64,000 bases of DNA from an uncultured PS1 clade bacterium (GCA_902626605.1 CACOFZ010000004.1:16446-80445); one strand, 5' to 3'; counted from the stretch's first letter, positions 17,659 to 26,887 are shown. Numbers and translations: made by a program. The notes: generated by a model from the sequence alone, not told the origin.

Positions 17659-18772
17659 TTTTTACTCCAATATAGTTTTCTTTAAAAATATCTTCAAAAA
17701 AATTCAAAAGATTAGTTATGTGACTTTTTCTTGTTGCCCATCCAAGGCTAATTCTTATTGCATTGCTGGAAATTTTATCATCTACATTCATTGCTTTTAA
17801 TACATGACTCTTTTTTACTTTTCCAGAACTACATGCCGATCCTGAACTTACTGAATAACCGGCTAAATCTAATTTCATTAACATTGTATCGGCTTTAATA
17901 TCTGGAAATGCAAAAAGTGATGTATTTGGTAATCTTTTCGAATTACCTCCAAAAATAAAACCACCAAAACTCTTAATATTTTTTTCTAAAATATTTATAT
18001 ATTCTTTCAATTTTTGGTTTTCAGCACAAATTTCATCAATTAGTTTCGCACATTCACCAAAGGCTGTTATTCCTATTAAATTTTCAGTGCCGCCTCTTAA
18101 CCCAAACTCTTGACCTCCCCCTAACATTGTAGGAATAATTTTTTTTATATCTTCGTTTATTATTATTGCACCAGAACCGGCGAAGGCTCCGACCTTATGA
18201 GCCGAAAGGGCCATAAAATGAATATTTAACTCATCAAAGTTAATTTTTACTTTTCCATAGGCTTGAACAGCATCACAAAACAAATAACTCTTATACTTTT
18301 TAACGATATCTGAGATTTCTCTAATTGGTTGAATGATACCAGTTTCATTATTTGCAAACATTACACAAACCAGAGCAGGCCCCTTTTGAAGCATTGATTC
18401 CAATTTATCAAGATTAACAATACCATTCTCATCTACTTCAAGGATTTCAATAGTAGAGTTTGTTTTTTTTGCTGACTCAAAGACCGCTATATGTTCGGTG
18501 GAATTTATTATTATTCTTCCGGGATTTTGATTTAAAGCAATATCAATTGCTTCGGTACCACCACTAGTGAAGATAACATTTTCTGCATTAGTATTTAATG
18601 AATTTGCGATATAAACTCTTGAATTTTCAATTAAATCTCTCATAGTTCTTCCTTCTTCATGTATAGAAGAAGGGTTCCCATAAGATTTATTAATGTTCTC
18701 AATAAGATTAAAGGCTTCTCTTCTTATCAAGGATGAAGCATTGTAATCAAAATATATTCTTTCAGTTTCCAT
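17648..18772 (-). CDS. Cysteine desulfurase, IscS/NifS class (class I)
   Basis: A 374-aa PLP enzyme that mobilises cysteine sulfur. It belongs to the IscS/NifS class: [15 protein letters not shown] near residue 7, [13 protein letters not shown] near 30, [11 protein letters not shown] near 70, the PLP Lys in [14 protein letters not shown] near 190, and the mobile-loop Cys in [15 protein letters not shown] near 315. The open frame runs to 18820, but that would run into iscR; the ATG at 18772 gives a family-like N-terminus four bases after the iscR stop. It is placed between iscR and sufB, so it is probably coregulated with the SUF genes. It is divergent from canonical IscS (shorter C-terminus). 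Confidence 0.9.
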   Translation of the reverse strand: METERIYFDYNASSLIRREAFNLIENINKSYGNPSSIHEEGRTMRDLIENSRVYIANSLNTNAENVIFTSGGTEAIDIALNQNPGRIIINSTEHIAVFESAKKTNSTIEILEVDENGIVNLDKLESMLQKGPALVCVMFANNETGIIQPIREISDIVKKYKSYLFCDAVQAYGKVKINFDELNIHFMALSAHKVGAFAGSGAIIINEDIKKIIPTMLGGGQEFGLRGGTENLIGITAFGECAKLIDEICAENQKLKEYINILEKNIKSFGGFIFGGNSKRLPNTSLFAFPDIKADTMLMKLDLAGYSVSSGSACSSGKVKKSHVLKAMNVDDKISSNAIRISLGWATRKSHITNLLNFFEDIFKENYIGVKSVR

Positions 18773-18776
18773 AATC

Positions 18777-19223
18777 TTAATAATCAAACGCTCTTGGTGG
18801 AGAAGACCTACCAAGAACATTTCCTTTAATAATATCTCTTAGAGAAATTTGACCTAAAAATAATTCAATATGCCTACTTAGCTCATCCCATAAGTCATGT
18901 GTCATACACCTTCCAGAAACTCCGGTGCAAGATCCTGACTTTGAAACACACCCTTTTGCCTCCATTTTTCCTTCAACAATGTTAACAATATCTGCAATCA
19001 TAATTTTTTCTGGACTTGCTGCTAATTTATAGCCACCATTAGGTCCTCTTACACCAATAATTAATCCTTCTCTTTTAAGCTTAAGTAGTATTTGTTCTAA
19101 ATAAGTCGATGAGATATTTTGTCTCACAGCGATATCAGATATTTTTACATACCCATTATCACCCTCCATAGCTAAATCTGTTAAAGCTAAAACCGCATAC
19201 CTTCCTTTAGTTGTTAGTTTCAT
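18777..19223 (-). CDS. iscR: IscR-like Rrf2-family transcriptional regulator
   Basis: A 148-aa Rrf2-family winged-helix repressor. MKLTTKGRYAVLALTDLA at the N-terminus and the recognition helix region ISSTYLEQILLKLKREGLI near 38 are typical, followed by VRGPNGGYKLA. The Fe-S ligand region has three Cys spaced C-x6-C-x6-C (near 92-106) followed by C-M-T-H, consistent with [2Fe-2S] binding as in IscR. It heads the SUF operon and most likely represses it when clusters are sufficient. A perfect palindrome and a good promoter lie just upstream. Confidence 0.94.
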   Translation of the reverse strand: MKLTTKGRYAVLALTDLAMEGDNGYVKISDIAVRQNISSTYLEQILLKLKREGLIIGVRGPNGGYKLAASPEKIMIADIVNIVEGKMEAKGCVSKSGSCTGVSGRCMTHDLWDELSRHIELFLGQISLRDIIKGNVLGRSSPPRAFDY

Positions 19224-19262
19224 CGCTATACCTATTTTTTTTTAAATTCTTATGCATCAATC

Positions 19263-19277
19263 CTATCAATGTGATAG
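19263..19277 (-). promoter_or_regulatory. Perfect 15-bp palindrome upstream of iscR, candidate operator
   Basis: CTATCA-ATG-TGATAG is a perfect inverted repeat with a 3-base centre, located 40-54 bases upstream of the iscR ATG and 20-35 bases past the predicted transcription start. Position and symmetry suit a repressor site, most simply IscR itself. It does not match the E. coli type 1 IscR site closely. Confidence 0.5.
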
Positions 19278-19303
19278 AAGACAATTTAAGTAATTTTGAG
19301 TTT

Positions 19304-19332
19304 TTAATATATTTTCCGAGTATTTTTGTCAA
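19304..19332 (-). promoter_or_regulatory. Sigma-70-type promoter of the iscR-suf operon
   Basis: On the minus strand an exact -35 TTGACA (19332-19327) is followed after 17 bases by TATTAA (19309-19304), a 4-of-6 match to the -10. The start site would be near 19297, giving a leader of about 75 bases that includes the palindrome at 19263-19277. Confidence 0.6.
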
Positions 19333-19393
19333 GAACTAGGAAAAAACTTTAATTTTATGCAATTATTAGGAAACTAAAAGGGTCAGAAATAAA

Positions 19394-20053
19394 ATGCCAG
19401 AAGTAATATACAGCGGACCAGATGGTCGTCTAGAGGGAAGAATACACACAGTTGAAGGAAGAAGATCACCTGTTGCTCTTATTTTACATCCATTACCTCA
19501 ATTTGGCGGTAATATGAATAATCCAATTATTTACCATATATATCAAACTTTTCTTAAAAGAGGTTTTTCGGTTTTAAGATTTAATTTTAGATCGGTTGGA
19601 AAAAGTCAAGGAACCTTTGATCAAGGAGTTGGCGAATTATCAGATGCTGCAGCATCTTTGGATTGGTTACAATCACAAGTTCCAGATTCAAGAGGTTGCT
19701 GGGTTGCTGGATATTCTTTTGGGGCGTGGATAGCTATGCAGTTATTAATGAGAAGGCCTGAAATAGAGGGTTTTATATCTATTGCACCTCCGGCGAATAT
19801 GTATGACTTTAATTTTCTTGCACCATGTCCATCATCAGGAATTATAATGCATGGACAAGAAGATAAAGTTGTTCCTGAGGAAGATGTTCTAAGGTTGGTT
19901 GAAAAGCTTCAAGCACAAAAAAATATCGAGGTTGAGTACGAGAGTATTCCTAAGGCCAATCATTTTTTTGAAAAGGAACATGATATCCTAGTTAATAAAG
20001 TTAACAGTTATCTCGATACACGTTTAGTTAGTTCTGATTTTGATATAGTTTAA
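19394..20053 (+). CDS. Alpha/beta hydrolase of unknown substrate
   Basis: A 219-aa alpha/beta-hydrolase. The nucleophile elbow is GYSFGAW near residue 116, the acid is probably Asp in HGQEDKVVPEED near 158, and the base His is in KANHFFEKEHD near 198. HPLPQFGGNMNNPI near 32 is characteristic of a small conserved hydrolase group often found in proteobacteria (COG2945-like). Its substrate is unknown. It is divergent from iscR across 170 bases and 15 bases upstream of tyrS, with which it may be cotranscribed. Confidence 0.85.
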   Translation: MPEVIYSGPDGRLEGRIHTVEGRRSPVALILHPLPQFGGNMNNPIIYHIYQTFLKRGFSVLRFNFRSVGKSQGTFDQGVGELSDAAASLDWLQSQVPDSRGCWVAGYSFGAWIAMQLLMRRPEIEGFISIAPPANMYDFNFLAPCPSSGIIMHGQEDKVVPEEDVLRLVEKLQAQKNIEVEYESIPKANHFFEKEHDILVNKVNSYLDTRLVSSDFDIV

Positions 20054-20068
20054 ATTAAAGGCCATAAT

Positions 20069-21298
20069 ATGTATAAATACAAATCAGAGTTTCTAAAATT
20101 TATTAATGAAAGAGGATACCTAAATCAAATTAGTGATCCTGAAAATTTAGATAATGCCTTCCGTAATAAATCTGTTACCGCATATATAGGTTTTGATTGT
20201 ACAGCTCCAAGTTTGCATATTGGATCATTGATACAAATAATGTTATTAAGACATCTTCAAAATTTTGGACATAATCCAATAATACTTATTGGTGGAGGTA
20301 CCAGTAAAGTTGGTGATCCTTCATTAAAGGATAAATCAAGATCACTATTATCAGAGGAAGACATCAATAAAAATCTTCAAGGTATTCAGAAAACTTTCGG
20401 TAGATTTATTGATCTCAAAAAAAAAGGAACAAAAATAGTTAATAATAATGACTGGCTTGGAAAGCTAAATTACATTGATTTCTTAAGAAATGTTGGAAGT
20501 AATTTTTCTGTAAATAGAATGCTTTCCTTTGACTCAGTCAAACTTCGCCTAGAGAGAGAACAACCACTATCATTTCTTGAATTTAATTATATGGTTATGC
20601 AAGGTTATGATTTTTATGAATTAAATAAAAGATATGAATGTATTTTACAAATGGGTGGTTCAGACCAATGGGGAAATATTGTTTGCGGTATTGATTTAGC
20701 TAGAAGACTGTCTGGAACAAGTTTATATGGCCTTACAACACCTCTTTTAACTACCTCATCTGGACAAAAAATGGGTAAAACTGAAAACGGAGCAATTTGG
20801 CTTAATTATGAGAAAGATAATAAAGAATTTTCTACTCACCCACGTGATTTTTGGAATTATTGGAGAGATAAAACTGAAAATGATCTTATAGGTAAATGGA
20901 TGAGACTATTTACTGATTTATCATTAGATGAGATCAAAAAATATGAAAGCCTAGAAGGTGAAGATGTAGAAAAAGCTAAAGAAGTTTTGGCAACCAAAAT
21001 TACAGAAACTGTTCATGGAAAAGACTCAGACTGGAACAGTAATGAAATATTTTATATTTCCAAAGACTTAATTAATAAAGGTGTTGGATTGTTGAGTTTC
21101 CTATCTCCAGAATTTCTAAATCTTACTAAATCAAATAGTGAGTCTAGAAGATTCGTTAAGTCTCAAGCCATAAAAATTAATGGAAGAATAATATCTGATG
21201 AAAAATATATTCTAAATCTATCTGATTTTAATCAAGAGAAGGATATATTGATTTCTCTCGGTAAAAAGAAAAAAATTATCGTCAGAGTTGAAAAATAA
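20069..21298 (+). CDS. tyrS: Tyrosyl-tRNA synthetase
   Basis: A class I synthetase charging tRNA-Tyr, 409 aa, normal length. The HIGH-type motif is SLHIGSLIQ near residue 49 and the KMSKS-type loop is GQKMGKTENGAIWL near 235. GFDCTAPSLHIG and QMGGSDQWGNIVCG are TyrRS signatures. A C-terminal S4 RNA-binding domain (FVKSQAIKINGRIISDE) occupies the last 65 residues. It ends one base before the convergent AsmA-like gene. Confidence 0.97.
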   Translation: MYKYKSEFLKFINERGYLNQISDPENLDNAFRNKSVTAYIGFDCTAPSLHIGSLIQIMLLRHLQNFGHNPIILIGGGTSKVGDPSLKDKSRSLLSEEDINKNLQGIQKTFGRFIDLKKKGTKIVNNNDWLGKLNYIDFLRNVGSNFSVNRMLSFDSVKLRLEREQPLSFLEFNYMVMQGYDFYELNKRYECILQMGGSDQWGNIVCGIDLARRLSGTSLYGLTTPLLTTSSGQKMGKTENGAIWLNYEKDNKEFSTHPRDFWNYWRDKTENDLIGKWMRLFTDLSLDEIKKYESLEGEDVEKAKEVLATKITETVHGKDSDWNSNEIFYISKDLINKGVGLLSFLSPEFLNLTKSNSESRRFVKSQAIKINGRIISDEKYILNLSDFNQEKDILISLGKKKKIIVRVEK

Positions 21299-21299
21299 T

Positions 21300-23786
21300 T
21301 TAGAAAATTCTCTGTAATATTCCTGGAGTCAAAATTGAAAGAGGGTTGCTTTGAATATTAATTAATCCATTTTCATCTTCATAAATTTGATACTTAATGC
21401 CTATTAATCCCTCTCCTTTATTATCACCTTTAAAAAGACCACCCAGAAGAGGAATTTTTGAAGGCACCATATTTATACTTGCCAGAGGAACAAGTGTTCC
21501 TTCAATATTTGTTAATTCCGAAAATCCATAAATACCTGATATTGACATTCCAAGAGAGTTATCGAAAATTGGTAAATCGCTTTTAGCCTTTATTACACCA
21601 TCACCAATAAAAACACCTTTTGAGTTAATATTTATTTTCGCTGAGGCCGATTTAAATTCGATGCCTGAGTTATTATCAAAAGTTAAATTAGGTATAGATA
21701 TATTTAATAGCTTAGCAAAAATTGGAAGTTGTAAAATAGAAAATTCACCCACATTTAAATTACCTGAAAAAGTTTCAAGACCGTCTAATTCTTTAATATT
21801 GGCTTTATAATTTATAGGACCGCCTACTAAATTAATATTTAATCCTAAAACCTCAATTAAACTTTCAAAATTTTTAGTAAAAAATTTTATTTCTTTTGTA
21901 TTTTTATTCTCTGATAACTCCCCAAAAATGATCGACTCATCATTTAAAAAAACCCTCATAGATAGATCGTTAAGTTTATTTAATTTTTTATTATAAAAAA
22001 ATTGGGCATTTTTAAAATTAAGTTTTGATTTTGACTTCAGCTCATTAAAGAAAATATTAATCATTATATTCTCATTATTACTACGGGAATTAGGAACATT
22101 TATAAGTTTTGATAAACCATCCCTACCTATACTTAAAATATCGCCTAATATTGATAATTCTAATAATGAGGAGAAATTATTGCTATATTTCAATGAAAAG
22201 TTATTAGAAATACTATCCTTGGATGAATAGGTTTTTAATTTTTCTAATCTAATATTTGTAATCCTATTATTTTTAAATTTAAAATTTCCATCTACTTCTA
22301 TTAGGGGACCATCAATTATAAAATTATAAAAATTAATTTCTTCATTATCAAAAAAATTTATATTGGTTTTTAAAAACATTGATGAAAATTTTGGTTTGGC
22401 CCAATCAAGAATATAAGATTCTATTTTAGTATTTCTAAAATCAAGAAATAAATCCCCTTCCTTTAAATCAAACGAATTTCCTATAAAATTTGCCTCAACA
22501 TCAACTTTTCCCGAAAATTTTAACTTATCTCCAATAAAATTATTAAACATTTTATCGCTAATGGATCCTGACAAGGAGATTAATGTAGAATTAGTTTTTT
22601 TCTTAAAATCCTGCTCCCAAATTAAATTTAGGCTCTGATTACTAGAATTTATTTTACCAACTATATCCAAACCATTGTTTGTAAGATCTATTGTTAATAA
22701 ACTACTCTTAAAATCTCTTGAAAAAATATTGTTTACTCTAACATCAGTAAGATTTGTCTTCGAGTTGATAATAAATTCTTCAAATTTTAATTTTGATTTT
22801 AATGGAAAATTAAATTGAACTTTCAGCTCAGAATTTGCAGAAATATCTTCAAGTTTTAAGGGAACAAATCTTTTAAAATTTCTTGGATGTTGAAAGATAA
22901 AAATCATTACATCATTGATCGAACCTTTTGCGTTAATTAAAATTTCTGCTGGACCATGTTTTTTTGTGATCTCCTTTGCAATAAATTTACTATTAAAAAT
23001 ATCTATTGATTGATGTTTTTTTCCTAAAACCTCTCCTTTTTCCAGATTAACCTCAAAAGACTCTCCATCTAAAATTGCATTGCCTGAAGAATTGTAAATA
23101 GAATCCATTTCTTTAAGAAATGAAATGGTCATATCGTTAAAATTAAATTTTAGATTTATGTCTTTCTTAGCAAGTTTTTTTGAAATTTTAAAAGAGTCTA
23201 AGGGAATATCAGCCTTTAAAGATAAGTCATTGATTAATCCATTTGATAAATTTTTCTGAACCCAATTTTTTGCGCCATTAGCTGTATTTGATGGCCAAAG
23301 ACTTTTTATTAAAGATACAGGTATCAATGATCCTGATGCATTAATTTCTAATTTATTGGAATTAATTTTTCCATTTGTTTTAACAATTATTGAATCATAT
23401 TTTTTTATAGGCTGATCATTATTATTAGTTAAATAAGATGAAAAAGTATAATTGTTTTTAAAACTTATAGTATTAACTAAATTTGTTTTAGCCTCAGATA
23501 CTAGTAGATATTTTTTTTTATCTTGATAATTAATTAAATTTATTTTTATTTTTGCATTTATAGTTCTTCGGTCATTATCAAGATATAAAATTGCTTCTAA
23601 AAAATTATTTTCATAATCATCAATTTTACTCATCAAAAGAGGTTTTATAATAAATTCTATTGGTTTTATATTGATGAAGGAAAAAGAGAGTTGCAATAGA
23701 AAAAAAGAAACAATAAAAATGAAAAATCCAAATATACTAGAGAATAATTTTATTATATTTTGATAAAGTAAAAACATTTTAAACAA
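21300..23786 (-). CDS. Large AsmA-like (YhdP/DUF3971-type) envelope protein
   Basis: An 828-aa protein with one N-terminal hydrophobic segment (about residues 8-37) and a long beta-rich, Asn/Ser/Lys-rich body. The C-terminal part (INMVPSKIPLLGGLFKGDNKGEGLIG near 785) resembles the AsmA-like C-terminal domain of YhdP/TamB relatives, which bridge the inner and outer membranes and move phospholipid. The signal is an uncleaved anchor rather than a clear cleaved peptide. Function in lipid transport is by family only. It is divergent from the peroxiredoxin gene by 12 bases, so their promoters overlap each other's 5' ends. Confidence 0.75.
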   Translation of the reverse strand: MFKMFLLYQNIIKLFSSIFGFFIFIVSFFLLQLSFSFINIKPIEFIIKPLLMSKIDDYENNFLEAILYLDNDRRTINAKIKINLINYQDKKKYLLVSEAKTNLVNTISFKNNYTFSSYLTNNNDQPIKKYDSIIVKTNGKINSNKLEINASGSLIPVSLIKSLWPSNTANGAKNWVQKNLSNGLINDLSLKADIPLDSFKISKKLAKKDINLKFNFNDMTISFLKEMDSIYNSSGNAILDGESFEVNLEKGEVLGKKHQSIDIFNSKFIAKEITKKHGPAEILINAKGSINDVMIFIFQHPRNFKRFVPLKLEDISANSELKVQFNFPLKSKLKFEEFIINSKTNLTDVRVNNIFSRDFKSSLLTIDLTNNGLDIVGKINSSNQSLNLIWEQDFKKKTNSTLISLSGSISDKMFNNFIGDKLKFSGKVDVEANFIGNSFDLKEGDLFLDFRNTKIESYILDWAKPKFSSMFLKTNINFFDNEEINFYNFIIDGPLIEVDGNFKFKNNRITNIRLEKLKTYSSKDSISNNFSLKYSNNFSSLLELSILGDILSIGRDGLSKLINVPNSRSNNENIMINIFFNELKSKSKLNFKNAQFFYNKKLNKLNDLSMRVFLNDESIIFGELSENKNTKEIKFFTKNFESLIEVLGLNINLVGGPINYKANIKELDGLETFSGNLNVGEFSILQLPIFAKLLNISIPNLTFDNNSGIEFKSASAKININSKGVFIGDGVIKAKSDLPIFDNSLGMSISGIYGFSELTNIEGTLVPLASINMVPSKIPLLGGLFKGDNKGEGLIGIKYQIYEDENGLINIQSNPLSILTPGILQRIF

Positions 23787-23798
23787 GTAGGAACGCTA

Positions 23799-24272
23799 AT
23801 GACAAAAGAATTAAAAATTAACGATAATATACCAAATTTTACTCTCCCTTTAAGTGACGACAGCTTATTTAATTCTGAAGAATTAAAAAAGAAATTATAT
23901 ATTATTTATTTCTATCCAAAAGATAATACACCAGGTTGCACTAATGAGGCTAAAGATTTTAGTTCTTTAAGGGAAGATTTTGATAAAATAGATGCTGAAA
24001 TAATTGGAATTTCAAAAGATTCTATTAAAAAACATAAAAATTTTATTGAAAAACAGGGTCTTAAAATTAAATTGGCCTCAGACGAAGAAGGCAATGTTAT
24101 AGAGAGTTTTGGTGTGTGGATTGAAAAAAAAATGTACGGCCGAACTTACATGGGAATTGAGAGATCAACATTTATAATATCTCATGAAAAAAAAATATTA
24201 GAAATTTACAAAAAAGTGAAAGTTAAAAATCATGCAAATATTGTTTTGGAAAGAGCCAAGGAACTAATCTAA
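23799..24272 (+). CDS. bcp: Peroxiredoxin of the Bcp/PrxQ family, single-cysteine type
   Basis: A 157-aa thiol peroxidase that reduces peroxides. The peroxidatic Cys is in DNTPGCTNEAKDF near residue 46. The second Cys found five residues later in many Bcp proteins is replaced by Lys, and no other Cys exists in the protein, so it must work as a 1-Cys enzyme using an external thiol. YPKDNTPGCT, FGVWIEKKMYGRTYMGIERSTF and the thioredoxin-like fold order are otherwise normal. It overlaps the convergent prfB 3' end by nine bases. Confidence 0.92.
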   Translation: MTKELKINDNIPNFTLPLSDDSLFNSEELKKKLYIIYFYPKDNTPGCTNEAKDFSSLREDFDKIDAEIIGISKDSIKKHKNFIEKQGLKIKLASDEEGNVIESFGVWIEKKMYGRTYMGIERSTFIISHEKKILEIYKKVKVKNHANIVLERAKELI

Positions 24273-25365
24273 AATCTTTTTTGAAAGGGCAGCTCCTAAA
24301 AAAGAGTCTAAATCTCCATTTAAAACATTTTGTGGGTTAGTATCCTCTACTTCTGTTCTTAAATCTTTTACAAGTTGATAAGGTTGAAGAACATATGACC
24401 TTATTTGATGACCCCAACCAATCTCTGATCTACTATCAAGTTGTTCTTGAGAAATCTCTTCTTTTTTTTGTAATTCAATCTCATATAATCTTGCTTTTAA
24501 CATTGACCAAGCCGTGGCTTTATTTTTATGTTGTGATCTTTCGGCTTGACATTGAACAGCGATTTTAGATGGTAGGTGTGTTATCCTTACAGCACTGTCT
24601 GTAGTATTAACATGCTGACCCCCTGCCCCAGATGATCTAAACGTATCGATTCTACAATCAGACTCTTTCAAGTCTATTTCAATATTATCATCTACAACAG
24701 GGTATACCCAAACACTTGCGAAACTTGTATGTCTTCTTTTTTGAGAGTCAAATGGAGATATTCTAACCAACCTGTGAATACCAGATTCAGTTTTAAGCCA
24801 TCCATATGCATTATTTCCATTAATTTTAATAGTCGCACTCTTTAAGCCAGCTTCCTCTCCAGGATTTTTTTCTACTAAATCAATAGAATAACCTTTATTC
24901 TCTCCCCACCTTATATACATTCTTAATAACATTTCGGCCCAATCTTGACTTTCGGTGCCTCCAGCTCCAGGGTGAATCTCAAGATAGGTTGAATTTTTAT
25001 CAGCCTCACCAGATAGCATTGCTTCAAGACTACTAATTTTTGCTTTTTGTAAAATTAAGTTTAGATTTTCTGTTTCTTCATTGATTACAGTTTGATCTTT
25101 TTCCTTTTCAGCTAATTCAATCATTAAAGTAGAGTCTTTTAGACTTTTTTCTAATAACAGACAATTTTGAATTGTCTCTTCAATATTAGACCTCTCCCTC
25201 ATTATCATCTGAGGATTATCATTTTCTTTCCAAAAACTATCTGAGTCTATAATAGAGTTTAATTCTTCGAGCCTTCTATTGGACAAATCCCAGTCAAAGA
25301 TGCCCCCTTAAAAGAGAAATACATTCTTCAATTTCATCGATTATTTTTTGAATTTCATTTTTCAT
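24264..25365 (-). CDS. prfB: Peptide chain release factor 2, made by programmed +1 frameshift
   Basis: RF2 ends translation at UGA and UAA. The gene begins at the ATG at 25365 and reads 23 codons to an in-frame TGA at 25296-25294. A +1 shift there continues in the main frame (Asp-Trp-Asp-Leu-Ser-Asn-Arg-Arg) to the stop at 24264, giving 366 aa. The tripeptide anticodon-like SPF is in RISPFDSQKRRH and the catalytic GGQ is in SSGAGGQHVNTT. Treating the main frame alone as the gene would need a TTG start at 25286 and would lose the conserved N-terminus. It starts 11 bases downstream of the amidase gene. Confidence 0.95.
25293..25308 (-). promoter_or_regulatory. prfB programmed frameshift site
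   Basis: On the minus strand AGGGGG (25308-25303), CAT, CTT (25299-25297), TGA and C (25296-25293) reproduce the canonical RF2 recoding signal: an internal Shine-Dalgarno three bases before a slippery CTT, then UGA-C. Low RF2 lets the ribosome pause at UGA and slip by +1, giving autoregulation. Confidence 0.95.
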
Positions 25366-25376
25366 TAAAATTTATA

Positions 25377-26534
25377 TTACTTATAATTTTGGTTAATTGC
25401 ATCAACAAATTTATCAGCTACATTTGATTGCCAATTTTTACTCCTAAGGTTGTTTCTATCCTTATTGTTAGTTATAAAACCTAATTCTACAAGTACACTT
25501 GGATAATTTGGTGACTTTAAAACAGCAAAACCAGCGTATCTATGAGGTCTTTTCAATAATTGTGATTTCTCTTTAACTTTATTAACCAAAATTTCTGCAA
25601 ATTCAAAAGAAGATTGGTTGGCTTTCTCAAAAGCTTTTTTAATCTGATGATCCTCAATTAAGTTTCTATTCTGAGTAAGATTTATTCCTATTAAGCCCTT
25701 TCTTGAAAAAATCGAACCTTTATTTTCTAAACTTGCAACTTTTTCAGCCTCTCTATCCATTTTTTTCTCTGATAAGGTATAGACTGAAAAACCTCTAACA
25801 GAGTCTTTTTTTGAAGCATCCGCATGAATTGATATAAATAAATCTGCACCTTTCTTCTTAGCAAACTCTACCCTTTCTTTTAGTTCTATAAACTTATCGT
25901 TCTCTCTGGTTAAAAAAACACGATAGCCGTCATTTATTAACTTTTTTCTTAAAGTTTTAGAAAAATTTAGAACAATATCCTTTTCATTCAATATACCTTG
26001 AAAAGAAGTACCTGGATCTTTGCCTCCATGCCCTGGATCAATAACAATAGTTTTTCTTTTTTTTAAAGATTTTGATTTTTTAAAATATTTTTTTTTGCTC
26101 TCTTTTTTAGAATATAAATTATCTTTAATTATTTCTAGCTCAATATATAACATCCTTTTTTTGCCGCTACTTGGCTTTAATAATTTTGTTTTTATTTTTT
26201 TTAAAGGTTTATTGAGATCAAAAACAATACGAGATATATCGTTACTAAATGAACCGAATCTAACGTTTTTTACAATTCCTTTATTTGGTGGTAATGAAAA
26301 ATCACTAGAAAAATTAATATTTGCTAAATCTACAACCAATCTACTGGGGTTCTTTAGAGAAAATACCTCATATTTTACTGGTTTATCACTTTCAAATATT
26401 ACCCTTACACCCTCAGAAATGTTAATTATTCTTAGTTTTGATATTTCAGATAATTCAGTTGATAATAAATTTGATCCATTAAAAATAATAAAAAATGATA
26501 CTAAAATTTTAAATATATTTTTATAAGATAACAT
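25377..26534 (-). CDS. amiC: N-acetylmuramoyl-L-alanine amidase, AmiC-like
   Basis: A periplasmic zinc amidase that cuts peptidoglycan between MurNAc and the peptide, mainly for cell separation. The 385-aa protein has an N-terminal signal segment (hydrophobic to about residue 25), an AMIN targeting domain (about 30-130), a Lys-rich linker, and an Amidase_3 domain (about 160-385). The zinc and catalytic residues are in VIDPGHGGKDPGT, LNEKDIV, FISIHADAS and VLVELGFITN. It precedes prfB on the same strand with an 11-base gap, a pairing I infer to be one transcript. Confidence 0.93.
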   Translation of the reverse strand: MLSYKNIFKILVSFFIIFNGSNLLSTELSEISKLRIINISEGVRVIFESDKPVKYEVFSLKNPSRLVVDLANINFSSDFSLPPNKGIVKNVRFGSFSNDISRIVFDLNKPLKKIKTKLLKPSSGKKRMLYIELEIIKDNLYSKKESKKKYFKKSKSLKKRKTIVIDPGHGGKDPGTSFQGILNEKDIVLNFSKTLRKKLINDGYRVFLTRENDKFIELKERVEFAKKKGADLFISIHADASKKDSVRGFSVYTLSEKKMDREAEKVASLENKGSIFSRKGLIGINLTQNRNLIEDHQIKKAFEKANQSSFEFAEILVNKVKEKSQLLKRPHRYAGFAVLKSPNYPSVLVELGFITNNKDRNNLRSKNWQSNVADKFVDAINQNYK

Positions 26535-26677
26535 ATGTTTTTTAATTATTTTGAATACTTCCTTGCCAAAGCTATTAAATGAAATGTAAAAGTAAACAAG
26601 ATATTAAATTTAACCTAATTATATTTATAAATCTAATTTAATTTTAGATTAGGGAATTAAAAATTATTAAATAGTAA

Positions 26678-26697
26678 TTGGTGTTTATAAATACCAA
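26678..26697 (+). other. Hairpin in the RNase E leader
   Basis: TTGGTGTTTATAAATACCAA can fold into an 8-bp stem (one G-U pair) with a 4-base loop, about 105 bases before the rne start. The region 26535-26801, 267 bases, is otherwise AT-rich and holds no gene apart from the short upstream frame at 26738. RNase E leaders in other bacteria carry hairpins used for autoregulation. Confidence 0.4.
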
Positions 26698-26737
26698 ATA
26701 CTCATAGAAAATTAATAATCTGGAAGGATAAAATAAA

Positions 26738-26887
26738 ATGCTAAATTTTAACATGAAAAATAATAGATTTATTTTAGCTCCGGATTTTGGAGAACAAATT
26801 TATGACAAACCAAATTTTAATAGATGCAGCCCACCAGGAAGAGGTAAGGGTTGCGGTTACAAAAAACAATCGTTTGGAGGAATATGA
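26738..26887 (+). other. Possible 49-codon upstream ORF overlapping the rne start
   Basis: An ATG at 26738 lies 10 bases past GGAAGG (26722-26727) and opens a 49-codon frame ending in TGA at 26885-26887. It overlaps the first 86 bases of rne in another frame. The peptide has no recognisable family and its downstream part is simply rne read out of frame. It could regulate rne translation or be chance. Confidence 0.3.

Noticed and set aside
18773-18820. N-terminal extension of the IscS-class desulfurase into iscR
   Set aside because: The extra residues are out-of-frame iscR coding sequence; the ATG at 18772 follows the iscR stop directly.
25294-25365. prfB as a pseudogene because of an early in-frame TGA
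   Set aside because: The stop is the conserved recoding site with correct internal Shine-Dalgarno and CTT-TGA-C, so the gene is intact.
26020-26526. 168-codon open frame on the plus strand opposite the amidase gene
   Set aside because: It lies wholly antisense to a well-supported gene, has no family likeness, and is Leu/Phe/Ile-rich as expected from reading AT-rich coding DNA backwards.
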